Shown: piece after piece, positions 27,106-41,000 of the stretch | How positions within the stretch are numbered: the stretch's first letter is position 1 | How the letters are laid out: each line of letters starts with the position of its first letter | Program-made: the position numbers and the translations under genes | The notes under the pieces: model-generated | Seen by the model: the letters and a program-made list of their open reading frames with translations, nothing else | Database searches by the model: none | What the model was told of the DNA's origin: nothing | NCBI GenBank assembly: GCA_024305405.1 | Contig: JAKNDB010000103.1 | Location: 2,232,001 to 2,296,000, forward strand | Direction: 5' to 3' | Origin: Dirofilaria immitis | Taxonomy: Eukaryota > Nematoda > Chromadorea > Rhabditida > Onchocercidae | Length of the DNA: 64,000 bases

Positions 27106-30100
27106 ATGGATTTAACAACTATATTTGATATCAAAAAACGATTACCTATTAAATTTTCATGTAAGTATTACGGTTTTCAAGTTTTGATTTTAATTACTTT
27201 TAATTAAACTGCCTTATTTAATGATTAACAAATGATATCTTGTTGTTATTTTCTCCTTAAGGATCAAAATCGAATGGCTATTTGGGAGCTGAAAATATGA
27301 ATTTGAAAATCAAAATATTTGAAGAATTCAAGGTTCTGTATAAATTATGCAATTCGTGTTGAATAATTTTACCTTCTTTTTTTTAGACTGTGGAAATGAA
27401 ACATTACAGAAAATATACTACAAAAATTATCCAATTTTTTCGAAAAAATGTAATTCTGTGGAAAAGGTTAGCGCATTCTGCGGATGGTTTCAATAGTTGA
27501 TATTAATTTTTAAATACGGGTGAAAAATTTATTGATTAACTTCATGAATTTCCTAACGAAACATAATGTTTTGTCACGTTTTATCAAAATTAATTTGTGA
27601 GTTTTTTTAGAATTTTGAAAATAGAAATGAAAATTAAAAGCGTCTAAATTATATTTGAAGAAAAAAATTAATTTCAGGTATATTTGAATAGAGATACTCG
27701 ATTTGGATTGAATTTGAAGTGAAGATTAGACGTAAAAATAGACGCTTTTCATTGCTTATTAAATCGAAATAAAAAAAAACTAAAATTAAGAAAGTTTAGG
27801 AGTTCACCGCAATACGCTTTCTCGTATTATGCGCATTTTCTTTTCGAATTCGTTCCATTTTCAAATGATACTTTAATTGATTACAAATCTGTCAAGCCAA
27901 AAACATGGGAAGAAGCATCACTGCTGCACTTCTTTTCTTGAATCCATCTGTAAGTTTTTAAATTATGATAGATGCAATAAACACGACATCTTTTACTAGC
28001 TTTGTGAACTTATTTATTTACATTAATAATGAATTAACTTATTCAAATAATTGCAATTAGTTATTTCAATGATTCAATCATTCTTTCATGTGAACATAGC
28101 CATAGACACGTTCCTTGTAAGATCAGTACCGTCAAAAACTTTAATTTTTTTGTTTTTGTCATGGATTGTGAAGAAGATCATACTGATAAGGTTTATTTTT
28201 GTTAAAATTTCGAAATAAAAATATCACCACTGTTGAAATAAGTGTTCTAAAACGCTATTAGAGTTACTGAGCTAAATTATATCAAAATGACTGATGCCCT
28301 CTGATTTATATTTCAGACAGTACCAGAATATCGAAATGAATGTAGAAATGAGATAAGTGAATGGTTCGCTATATTAAATAAAATTGAAGGTGCAGAATGG
28401 TTGATTGTATTTGACAGTTTAAAAGCACGAGAAAAAAGAATCGTGGAGCTCTTATGGAGCGAATCAAAAGTGATTTTGCGAAATTCACAAATAGGTTTGC
28501 ATGGTTTTAAATTCTTATATTCGATTATCATATTTTGAAGAATTTTCATCAAATTTTGTTTGGATGATCGGTTTCGATCAGTAATTTTTCCTCAGTTTTC
28601 CATTCATTCCAGGATTATTGAAATTTGTGACCCGTCAAATATAGTCGCATTGCAGAATAGCGTGCAGTCACATTTATTAAATTCTTTAGAGGATTATATT
28701 ACGCATGAGGAAAATAGTTTATCCAAGCGAAATAATCAATATTCCGACTCTAATTTTGACTTTATTACATTTTGTCGAGATCAAGTAAGATAATTGTGCT
28801 TTTTGTTTTTATGATTTTAGGATAAAATTCAGCACTTTTTATAAGAAATTAATGATTTCTTTCCTTTAGTATTGCTGAATAAAAACAAATAATTCATATC
28901 CTTTGAAATAATAGTTGATAGAAGTATTCGTAATCGTAATCATGATTTTATAGTCCTAATCTAATGTAATCCTGATTCAAGCGGATGGTATTGCTTATGA
29001 GAGCCTTCGGTTTTCAGATGAATCTGTCTCGTCTTTATCAGAGCTTGGGTATGTTTGATCAAATACTCGCATTGTATGATGAACTTGATGCTACGCTATC
29101 ACTAATTGCTGTTCATCACTCATCAGAAAGTAAAAATATACACTATCAAATTTTATCAAATTTGAAAAAAAGGACTGCAAATTTTACCCCTCAAGTTTGA
29201 ATAATTTAAAGATTATAAAACACTGAACATCATGAATCATAACTTTTTAAAATGGTACACGAGAATTTTTTAAAAGATATTTTATTTTTAATATCTCTTC
29301 TAGAACCTATACCAAAGTGGTTAGCGTTATCAAAATGTTCAACTTCAATGTCATCTGGTTGTCCGCTCTTTGAGGCAATGCTGAAATGTGATGCACCGTG
29401 GGATAATATTACGATTGTTGAATTACGCTACATCATTTTGGCACACCAAATAATGGTACTAATGGATTTGCTGAGTTTCTTTTTGATACCACTGAAAATA
29501 TCAATTAGAAAAATAATCAAGTTAATAATTTTGAAGTGATAAGTGATGGAGTGATTTATTGAGTGATTTTAATTAACAAATGATAAAATCCTTATTGCAC
29601 TGCTATTGTACATGCTGTCAACTAAAGAAAAATAGGATTCAATAATGGCAACTAATTGAAGTTATGTTATTTAAACAAGACATGACTGTTGTAACTTGAA
29701 AATTTTTAAAAATGGAAGTACTTGAGTATAAAATATTCTGAGTTTATTTAAAAAAATCTCCCATTATTTGCTACCAACTTGAAATAGCTCGGTGTTTTTG
29801 ATTTGAGTTTCAGTGAACCGCATCAAGTCGGTTTCAGTGCGTTCGCTTTACTGTTAATTTCATCATTTTGCAATTTCAAAAAGTTTTTCCGTAGAGTACG
29901 ATGTATATATACAATGAACGCTTGCGACGAGTTTCAACGATCTCTGATAGTTCACAAAATTTGGGAATTGAATTTGCCATTATATTGCTGCGTAACTCAC
30001 TGCGTTGCTTAAATGCAATATTCGAAAGTATGGTAGTTTTCAAGGTATTTAATATCTTTTAAATTAAAATTCACTCACAGAAGAAAATATATAAAGAAGA

Positions 30101-33100
30101 AAAAGTGAGTATAAGCAAGGGATTAAGGCTTTGATCAGCTTTAACAAGCTGTTTGCTCCTTTTCAAACCATATTGTTTGAATTATTTACTACTTTTGTAA
30201 AATTGATTAATTAAATCAATGTTGTTTCGATTTTTGTTGCTTAATTTTTTATATTTTATATGCGCCTACAAAGTCATTGTTGATCTGTTCTTAGTTTACT
30301 GTGTGCTCAATTTTTTTATTTATTTCAAAGAACTTTGAAGCAAATTTTTAGCTCATGTTTTCGGTTCTAACGAAGCTTATTTTTCTAGATGACATTGGAT
30401 TACGACGAAATGCAGTGTTGGATAGTTTCATTTTGCTTGGAAATAATGCAGTTGACATCGTTGTTAACTGAAATAACACACATTGAGCAAGCAGCTAATT
30501 TCACTTGTTCGCTCAAATTAGCCAACTGCCAAGCCGTAAGTTAAACGAATCCCTACTTTTATCATAATGAAATTCATGTAAAGTCTTTGGAGCTTGGAAG
30601 ATTTCCAAGAACGATTTTTTGAATCATGAAAATAATTTTTTATTAGTGCTCTATCAATCTCAGATGTCAAAATTGAATGAAAGATGGAATTCGATTGATT
30701 GGAAGAAAATAGCGAAATGGTTTGAAGATGGAATTGCACGGTGTGGCTCGGAAGCGATTAAAACGAATGCTGTTAATGAAATAAGGCAGGAATTTAATCT
30801 GTATGCAAAACCAAGTCCTTTGCTTCATTCTGTTTGTCCGCAAGTTTTACCTCTGGCTATGAAAGGAGTCGAATTTAGTTAGTTTTGAAATACTTCAGTG
30901 CAAACATTTATTAGTTTGTGTGCTTCCTCTGGTTAATCTAACAAATTTGGTCAAGCTTCTTTCAGTTCAGATAAATAGTAGAAAACTTCTGTTTTTTTTC
31001 ATTATCACATATCTTTGGGTTAATTTCAAGCATTTTAGAAAATAATTACAGATTCGTCATCTCTATTCCGCTAAATTTATATGGATTTTCTAAAGTTGGT
31101 GGTTATTCGTTTCAGGCAACTTCTTTCTGATAAGCAACAATTCACGCATTTCATGCAGAAATATCATGAAAGTTCTATAGCCCTTCTAAAACACTTTGGA
31201 TGGAAACGTGAAGCACGTGCGATTGGTTGGGAATTGGCAAAATTTTTATTGTATGATAATTTTCTGGTTTATATTCCTTATCCAGTTATGAATCGCAGTG
31301 ATTCGTCATGATATTAATGTATTACGGGATATAATTCTGCAAAAAGAATATTCGAGTTCTAATCAGCATTTGTTTCTCAACTGCATAACCTTAAAATATA
31401 GTGAAATTGCGCAGAAAACGATTTATAGAATTAATTTTTAATAAATTAATTTGTGATCAAGACCACAAAAAAATTTTATTACAAGACTATATTGACGAAA
31501 AATTTATAAAAGAAATTGGTTATGTTTATTATCTCAATTTATTCAGTTTGTTCTATTTTCATTTCATTCTTTCAGATCATCGGATCGTGCAGAAGGAGCA
31601 CTTCCATACTTGTTAAATTTTATTTCCGATTTAATTGCAGACGGTTCACCAGTACTGCTGCTTAGAGATGCATTGTTGTTCACTGTGAATCATTTGGAAA
31701 AATTTCCAGGAATCCATTTTAAAGAGTAAACTTTGCTTCATTACGTTATTTTTTAATTTTATTTTAAGAACTAGCCAAATTTTTATTTTCAGATTTTACC
31801 ACTGAAGGAAAAAAATTTTAGGCTTGTAGATTTTTATTTGATATTGGTGAAATTGGCGAAGACAGAAAAAGAACGGAACGAATATTGTGATAAATTGTTG
31901 GAATTGAGTGAAAAACCGAATACGACGAAGATAAGGTCCATTTTTTCGAATCTAATGAAAATAATGATGAGGAAAAAGCTTTGAACTTTGAAATTTGTTC
32001 CGAAAAAAAAAGGATTTCCAGATTTCCATTTATAAAGGAAAGGTTGTCGCGCTAAATTTTATTGAAATCAAATTTTTTTGTGTTATTAAAATATGAGAAT
32101 TTGTAGAATTCTGCAAAGAAAAAAGTGATCGATCACTGTTACTGCTTTAATTAGCAAAATGACATCCAGGAAATCGATCAGATCAAATATTAAATTTATC
32201 GCTTGAAATGAACCTATTTGCAGATTGGAATCAAACTGTAAACGATTAAGGGCCTTCTCTTTTGGTTGCGATTCTTCATTTTCTCTTTCAACTGCAGTAC
32301 CAAATGAAGTAATAAAAATCGATGCAAAAATTACTAGTTATCTTCCTAAACCATTAAAAAATTTTAAATTACATTGCTACATGAAACTTTTTGTTCAAAA
32401 TGGATTACAAAAGCGAACTGCTGGACGACAACCACATTTTGAATGCATATATAATGTATGTTACATGGTGAATTCCATTTTCGTAAATATTTTTATATTC
32501 TTTTTACTGAAAATCATCATGATTCTATGAAATACATAATTATATAATGTTATATTAGAAAGATATTAGAAATAGTACGCGCATAATTTATAATCATAAA
32601 TTGTTTAACTGATCAAATGATCGAAGCTTTCGAACTGCTTATTTTTATTCGTCAGCAGTCAAATTATCGCTTCAGCATTTGAAGCTTTTACTGTGCTTTG
32701 ACATTAGCTAATGTTTTTAATTATTTATCGCGATGATACATTTTTGTGAAAAGTTTTCATAATTCCTCCTAACTAATTCCTCACGCATGATTTTTAATTT
32801 CATAACGTTGAAATAAAATGGAAAAGATTTTGGAGTTTCATAAATTCTAGGAAGCAGATGGTATTAGTCGTTTTGCATGTGTTTGGAAAGGTAATATCAA
32901 GGTTCGAAAGGGATCACTTCTAGGATTTAGCATGAATCCGACTGACGAAGCAGAAGACTGCTTAATTTTCCGAAGTTCTATGGCAGATGAACTTAAGCCT
33001 GGCGAAAATATTCTTACATTAACCGCCAAGGTTTCTTTTAAGTATGATGAAGATTTAGTAGCATTTTTCTTGTCGAAATTTTTGAAAAGTCCTTACTTTC

Positions 33101-36100
33101 TGTATCTCTGATGTAAATGAAACTCAGAGAGATGAGATTTTTCAATAGGAAAGGTAATATTTAATTTTAGTTTTTCGATCAGCAAAAAAAAATGATCCAT
33201 AATTTTGAGATAAAAATGCTTATTCAGAGATTAAAATTTTTCGAAATTTGATGTAATGCCAATTTATATGTTATAATACTTTTTATAGGCATCGGAAGAC
33301 ACTGGAATATATGTTTTTGATTACTTCGAGCTGGAAATTGGTCGTTCATTGATATTACGCTGTGATTGGCTAAATATACCGGAAATCGAAGAGGATTTAG
33401 CTCGGTTACCAATATGTTTTGTCCATTGTAAACCAGTTTCTGTCAAACTGAGACCACCGTCAAGTAATTTTTAAATTGCTATTGTGGGTTTTATTGAATA
33501 TTTAACTGATTTTTTAAATTTTTTCCAAATTTTTGCTTTTACCGAGATTTCTTAATTTTTTTAACCAAATTTTATCAATTATAATGTTTTTTAAAGAATA
33601 GTAATCATTTGTTAACGAATGATTTGATTGCATTTAAAATCTTAATTCTCATTAATGAGCCATGTTAATGTGTTTCTGATGCAAAAGTATGTTTTTGCGA
33701 GATAGATATAGTTTAAGAGTCATCACTCGAATTTAATAAATACTCCTTCAGTCTGAATTGAGCAGGCAGTGGCAATTCAATTATTACAAATAGGTTATCA
33801 AATTCTAAATTAAATTATTATTGTAGATGGCACATTGATAGCTGGTGTAGCACAGCATATCGAATTCGAGATTTTTATGGTACCAGAAGAACGATAAGGG
33901 ATGAAGAATTAATGTTACAATTAACTTGTCCTGCTGGGAGCGATTTAGAATTTTGGGTATGATTATTTAGTAAAGTAATGAACTTTTTAATGTTTGCTTT
34001 ATTTAACAATTTTTATATTTTGAATTCATTGAAATTATGCTACTTTTTTTCTCATCATAAATATAATTTCAATGATTTTCTATTTCTGACTCATTTATTA
34101 GCAAACTTTCTGAATGGGACTTGTTTGCTAAGCCTCTTTAAAATACTATGTAAGGGATTGATTATATGTTGTGTTTATAAATCACTATTAAGGTACTGTA
34201 TGGGGAGTGTTGTAGGGTGTTGTATTTTGAGTGCCATGCGGAAATATTGTGCTTAATAAATATCTTTTTTATTGCTATATTTTCAGTTTTTGCGCCTTTA
34301 TAAATTCATTTAAATTTACATTTTTGTTTTTCATCTACAATATCAGTTATCTTAAGGAAAAAGAAGGAAAGTAGCCAGTTATATGAAGTGATTCGTGAAA
34401 TACACATCATTGAATTACCAATTTGATTTTTATTTCTCAGGATATATCCGAATCGAAATGGTCTGAAATCTGTAATTATTCATTAGATAGTGCGCCCCTG
34501 GAAGTACTAAAACTATCACTGTTTGTTTATGTAAAATTCTTCGAAATCTTTCAAAAATGAAAAAATATGGAAAATCAACTGCTAACATGTGTCGCACAGG
34601 TATTTTTCTTGATTTCATGTACTTTAGATAGAACTTCCGTTTAAAAGTACTCTTATTTGATTAGAATATATTTTCATGGAGATTTCTATAATAGCATTAC
34701 TGAAATAATTTAGTTTTACGCAAATTTTTCTCTACAAAAATTTATGTAAATTCAAATTTTGGATTTTGGTAAAATGGATGGATAAAGAATGGAATTTTAC
34801 GATTGATTTTGTGTCGTTTGTGAAAATTGGTAATCGTACTTCTTTGTTGGAAGAAAGGTTAGACTGTTTATTTTTCTTTTATCGGAGATCTTAAAGCATA
34901 GCTTTGAAAATTTGATCTAGATATATAATTTCGCTTTTATCTGTAGGCATCATTAAACGTGTTATGAAACTTTTCAGAGTTCTTTTGAATTAGTACTTTT
35001 ACGAAATGCTGATGAGTGGTTGATCAGGCCTCAAGAAGCTATTTTGAGCCAGATTAGTGACGAACTACCCGAAATGCCAGCGAAATTGCTAAATCCCAAG
35101 CTTACGGTAATGGAAACACTTTTGGCAAATTTCAGCATTTGCCATCTTGTTAATTTATTGATATTATTATTATATTCTTTACATAAATCATATGTGTTTC
35201 AAGTGTAAATTGGTAGCAAAAATTTACATGAACTTTTCTAGCGCTGTTGATAACGAATGAATTTTTGTGTAAGCACACCAAAATTTAAACTTTTAAATTA
35301 AATTTGGAATATTTATTCGTGGAAAGTAATCTCTTTGCAGGACATAGAACCAGGAAGTAGATATCGTTTGGTCTGGATTCTACCGTTAAGTAAGGGAAAA
35401 ACGGATGATGTCGAGCGTTATAAATTACGGTTTACGTATCGGGTGAAATCATTAAACGGGTGTACTAATGAGAAAGAATTAATTTATAATCGCGAATATA
35501 CATTATTCGACGAATTCTTTGTAAAATGTAAAACGGTTAGTCTTTTACATCTTCAATTTTTATAGATTTTTTAAAACTCTAAAATCTATTTCACTGCATG
35601 TTTTTAATCTATGAGAGGTAGAGTATATTTGACTACTATTCAATGATTTTTTTCAATTCCTTTTTCTTTTCTTATCATTTCTTGCCTCCTATTTTTTAAA
35701 TCGAATTTTAATCGTACTTTAGTTGGAATGAGGTTCAACGGCACTTTTTGATTGTGCGATAAAATTTTTTGATAAAAATAGAATGCCTTATTACATTTCG
35801 GCATATATTTAAACACTGGATTGTTTGTTTTTGCACTGAAATAAGCGACAGGATGCTTAGCAGAACAGCTGTTTAAACATGAGTCTTAATACTGGGCTTT
35901 CTGCTTTAAACTTATCAAGAAAATATGATATTAAAAATTATGGTTCAAAATAAAGAAGTGAGAAGTGTAAATTTTATGTAATGTATTTTGTTTTTCTTCT
36001 CTAAAATTTAAGAATTATCCGATATTTTGTTCCATGAATAGAAAAGGGTGCTAATATTTTGGCTGCGAATATTTCCTGTGATTAATGAAATTTAATTTAT

Positions 36101-38008
36101 AAAGGACTTGCCTAGTTGGGTTCTTAGAATCTTGAGAATTTCATGAATTTCATTTCTAGCCAAATTATGAACTTTGTGCGCAGTTGCTTTCGTCACAACC
36201 TGGTGCACTTCTTTGTCGTGTTGAAGATCCATGTGATATGATAGTTTCTTTACGAAGTTTAACAAATCGTATTGAAACAGTAGTTGTTGGTATTGACGCT
36301 GACCCGTGTTTTTGGACAATCAACGAAAAGTATAAATGTAAATATGTATTTTTACATATTGGTTTTTTCGAATTGATTTTAAAATCTAAATTTTGACTTA
36401 AAATTTAAATTATGTGATCAGATTTCTAATTTAGATGGAAATTCAAATTTCAAATTTGTCGATTGTAACAAAGCTCATTTCATGCATTTGTTTTTTTTTA
36501 CTTTTCAGATTTTATTTTCGGAACTTCAGTTTTACAACTTTTATTTTTATTTATTATTGATTTTATCTTTTCAAAATATTCTTAATTTATATTCAACATC
36601 TACATTTGAAACTTCAAAATTATTATGAATTTAAAAAAATTAGGAATTCTTTAAGCAGTTTTTGTCTTTCGATTGTTTCACACCTATCTTTAATTCATCT
36701 TGCAGTATTACATGTAAAAGAGAGCGGTCTGGGGCAAGTTTCGTTTACGGTATTTCCAAAAATGATTGGATTCTTACCGTATCCGCATATATCTTTATAT
36801 GGTTATCGACATAAAAGGTCAAACTCGGTGAGTGGATATTTTTCATTAATAACACGAAAATGAATTTCATTAGTTTTTAGTTATGGGTAAATGTCGTCAA
36901 TGCTTGTTATCCGTCTTGAAAAATGATGTAAAAATCTCGAGATAACATATCACATTGTTATGTTACGACGCAGTAGTCATTGAAAAATAACTATTAAAAA
37001 AGTGAATTCCCAGTATATACACAGAAAATTGAGAATAAAGCAAATAAAATATAATATCGTAACGAACAGAATAATAGGATTGAGGATATTTTTTTAGTTG
37101 AAAATTCTATACTTAATAAGTATGGTATCTTTTCACGTTCTTTCAAATTAAGAAGATAGATCTCTTCAGAATCTTTTATTTATCTTTAATATGATCGGCT
37201 TACGGTTCCCACTGATATTTGCATAATTCTTTTTATGTTGTTTAAACTTTCGTTTCCATTACATATCGATACTTCTGGAGGGTTGTTTATATGTTTCTAA
37301 TTCTTATGATTGATTTTTTATATATATGTATAGATTTTATATACAAATATATTGCAGTACTTTTCAACATTCAGTTTCTTTATTTTATTAGTCGAATGGA
37401 TCATACACAGAATATAGCAACTTTCTTAGAGAAAGATATCACTATAAAGTCACTTTAATCCATATATTAATATAAATTAATTACTTTATATAAATTTATT
37501 ATGTATGTCAAATAACTTTTTTCGCATTAGATATATTTAAAATAGCAAATGAAAAAACTTAACATATGTTGAGTATAAAAATTGGTGTTAGGAAAATTAA
37601 ATAAAAAGAGCAAGTGCAGTTGTAAATTTTTGCGGTGCTGTATTATTTCGATCATGGTGTTACCGATTGTTTACTGAAGACGGTGTGATTGATATAAAAA
37701 GAAATGAAAAAGCTTGTATTTAATTAAAAGTTGATAATTTTTTCTTTATTATAATATTTGAGTAGAAAATGGATTGAATCAAATAAGTTACCTACTTCCA
37801 TTGATTTCTTTTTCAGGATACTTCTCGATCATCCGATGAAATTATTGATAATTTTGGACCAGAATTGTCTAGCTTTGTACGAACAAGTGGAAAGCAAGTG
37901 CATGTGCTTGGTGCTTTTGCCTCAACAACTGATTCGAAGAATGCTGTTAGCATAAAATCTAACCGTCTAAAAGAAGCAAAAAGTCGAATAACGAAATTTT
38001 TCGATTAG
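27106..38008 (+). CDS. TRAPPC10: TRAPPC10, TRAPP II complex subunit
   Basis: TRAPP II tethers vesicles at the Golgi and acts as a Rab exchange factor; TRAPPC10 is one of its specific large subunits. About 26 exons match the family in order: 27106-27160, 27387-27466, 27678-27718, 27800-27949, 28100-28190, 28317-28494, 28582-28784, 28982-29129, 29304-29455, 29895-30044, 30389-30535, from 30664, 31116-31250, 31576-31725, 31822-31935, 32224-32455, 32851-33030, 33289-33463, 33827-33956, 34441-34530, about 34750-34857, 34978-35106, 35341-35535, 36184-36337, 36706-36827, 37817-38008. Family landmarks are YCGNETL near the N-terminus, ILALYDELDA, the Trp/Cys helix MQCWIVSFCLEIM, LKPGENILTL, and FPKMIGFLPYPHISLY near the C-terminus. 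Odd points: an in-frame TGA at 27939-27941, a one-base register change in exon 33827-33956, and unclear phase at the 30.9-31.1 and 34.86-34.98 kb junctions. Identity is sure; integrity is not. Confidence 0.9.
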
Positions 38009-41000
38009 ATAATTATTCTTTGCCTATTATCTTGTTTGTTATTCCTTTACTCTTATGTTGCATCATTTTATTATTATATCAAGTTTTAAATTTAACAAAC
38101 GGTTGATTAATTATTCTTATCTGATCTAATTTTTTTCGATTGATCATTCTCAACTGAATTGTCTTTTCTACCTTATTTAAATGCAATAAAAGGCATATTT
38201 GGCCTATATTGCTTCCCACTTTTTTTTAGTAGTATTAACTCCGCTGTCATATGCTCTATCCGTTAGTTAAAACCAAGAAAAGCTGTCTATTGCCAATAAA
38301 CATATGCCATAGTTATAGTGAAGTATTTAATCAGACCCAACATCCACTCCTTCAGAAAGCGATGTTCTGTATCGATCTTTGGATAATGTAAAATAGATGT
38401 TGAATTTTATATGAAATAAGCCGTATATTTTGAAGATAAAAATTATAATTTTGATGATGTCATAGGTTTTTATTACTCTAAGCGGGAATCCATTTCAACA
38501 TTTTTATTGTTTCCTTTTAATAAATTGTAAAATCTTTTAAATTTCATTTTATAGCACAATGCAAAAATTGTAATTTGGAAGATAGCAATTTTTGCTTTTT
38601 CCTTTCTTTTTTTTTTGAATTACAAATGTGTTATTAATGAGAAAAAATAGATTTGATGCTGTGAAGAGAGAGTAGGTGGTACATCTTATTAGAAATGATT
38701 TCTTGTTGACAATTGTTATGTATCAAACATCGCGCAATTATAACATCTTCATTTTCGTTTTCCGTATAGAATCGATGAACCTTGAATCGAATCATTTGTT
38801 TACTTATTTTTTTTTTTTATATTTGACAGATTTGTTGAACTATTTCTTTTTTTCTTCTATTTTTAATGCTTTTCAAAGAAGAATTTCAACTATTCGTTTA
38901 TAATAATTCTATATAATTTATTCAAATGATAACAATTTATAACAGAAACTATTAGTGTATTATTATTAGTGTGTTCATCGTTATTCCTTCCATATATAAT
39001 TTGTTAAAGTAAATTTTTCCTTCATAATTTCCTAATTTTTCTATTAAAATCATTTCTGAAACTGAATTTTTATTGAAATTTGGAAATTTATAATTAATGA
39101 ATTCACAAGATAAAAAAAGCTTTTTTAAGTATTTCCGTTGGAGGATTCCTAAAATTGTTTTAAGATTAGATTTGCATTCTTCGTTTAGATTCCAGTTTTC
39201 CTTTTTTTCTGCTCAACATTTATTTTGAAATCAAATATTTTCAACCGTTGCACTAAATTGAAGCATTTTTAATTTTTCATAAATTTTCAATTTTTATAAT
39301 AAGACTGGAAAATTATCTCACGCAAGTTAATTGTTGTATTAATAACGAAAAAAATTCATTGCGAACTGATTGACAGTGTCATTATATAATTTTTTTTACT
39401 AATTGTAGATTGATTTTCATATGAACGAATTAGGAAAATATTGCTTATTTTTTCTTGTTTTATTGAATTTCCTTCAATACTATTAATTTTAGATAATGTT
39501 GAATAATTTAAAATGATGAATTATTGATTTGTTTTTTTCTTTTTCAATTTGAGAATATTGTTTTAGAATATCTTTTTGAAATTTAAAATATGAGGCATAT
39601 TTTATAAGTTGTGAAGATTTTTGATTTCTTTTAAAATATTTGCTCAAAATAAAACTAGCATTTGTTTATAATTTGAAAGAGTTACACACATTATTTTATA
39701 TTGACATTTTGTTGTTATCAACTAAAATTACTCTTTATCATATGGGTATGCTAACATAACGAAATTCTTCAACATTTGTTATCTTATTGTGATCGATAAT
39801 TTTTGTATGAATGAATTAGTTCAAAAGCAAGATATTAATGATATTTAATATTTATTACTTGAATAGTATTTATAATTTAATATCTGTCAATCATCTATTT
39901 TATGTAAGATTCAGTCATTATCAATCTAGATTGCATATGTTATAATCTAGCTTCAACTAGATTTAGCTCATTATATCCGATTGAATTATTGATCTTCAAA
40001 TCCGAATTATCTGGTTTAAAATTCTTATTTGTTTATCATTATCATATTTTGAAATGAAGCTAAAACTCTATAACATAAGTTTTGCTCTGTGCATTGGAAT
40101 TTATTTGTTCCTCATATTCTTCGAAACGATTCTGAGAGTGAATTTTCAAGTTTTATTTTGAATTAAACATTAAATTTCTTGTGCTTTAACCGGATTCGGC
40201 AAATATTTTTATTATCATCCATCCAGTTAGATTCATGAATTTAGATTCAAGATTCGGCTTTATTCACAAAAAAAAATTGAACACGTTTGGCCTGATAATA
40301 TCACTTAATTTGAATGCATTGATCACTTATGCTCTTAGAAATGAATTTAATAATTCGCTAAATCATTTGGCAAATTTATTTGACATTAATTCTATCACAT
40401 GGCTTAGTGAATATTTGAAGCTTAAATTTTAAGTTCATAAATTTTTGAGTTAAACTGACATTTATTATTTGCAAAAATTTATTTCTAAAAATTCTCTTAA
40501 AATTCAAATTCTTTTCATGATAATGAAATAATTGGGAAGTATAAATGAATTGTATCCGTTTTGATCCTTCAAAATCTTCACTAATAGAAGTAGATAAAAA
40601 TTAATTTCAATTATTTCTCATTTCTTCATATGAATTCTTTGCTAAAATTAAACGACCCTTAAGTTGCTAAAAGCGAATCAATCAATATATATTGGAAAAA
40701 ACGATAAATTCAAACTTAAACTTTTCTAAAAAAAAAAACCAAATAATTTCTAATTTATACAATTCTAAATTGATTGCAAAAAATAATTTGCCAAAAGTTT
40801 GCATAATCGATGAAGCAGAAGAATTTACATTTATTCCCTTCATGCTATTTAAATATTTTCCTTCTGTGCTATAGTAAATTCAATTTTGTCTTTTTTTTAT
40901 TTCAAATTAATTTTACAAAAAAATAAATGCTATCATTAGATGTATGTATGTATGTATAAAAGTTAAATGGGAAATAATATTTGAAATGGATAATAAATTT

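Noticed and set aside
25397..27106. RhoGEF-TRAPPC10 operon
   Set aside because: The 1.7-kb gap is large for a nematode operon and I see no downstream spliced-leader signal strong enough to claim it.
29803..30012. 69-codon open frame in the TRAPPC10 gene
   Set aside because: The exon 29895-30044, read in another frame after a TTTTTCCGTAG acceptor, matches the family and joins both neighbours in phase. This frame is a shadow over intron and exon.
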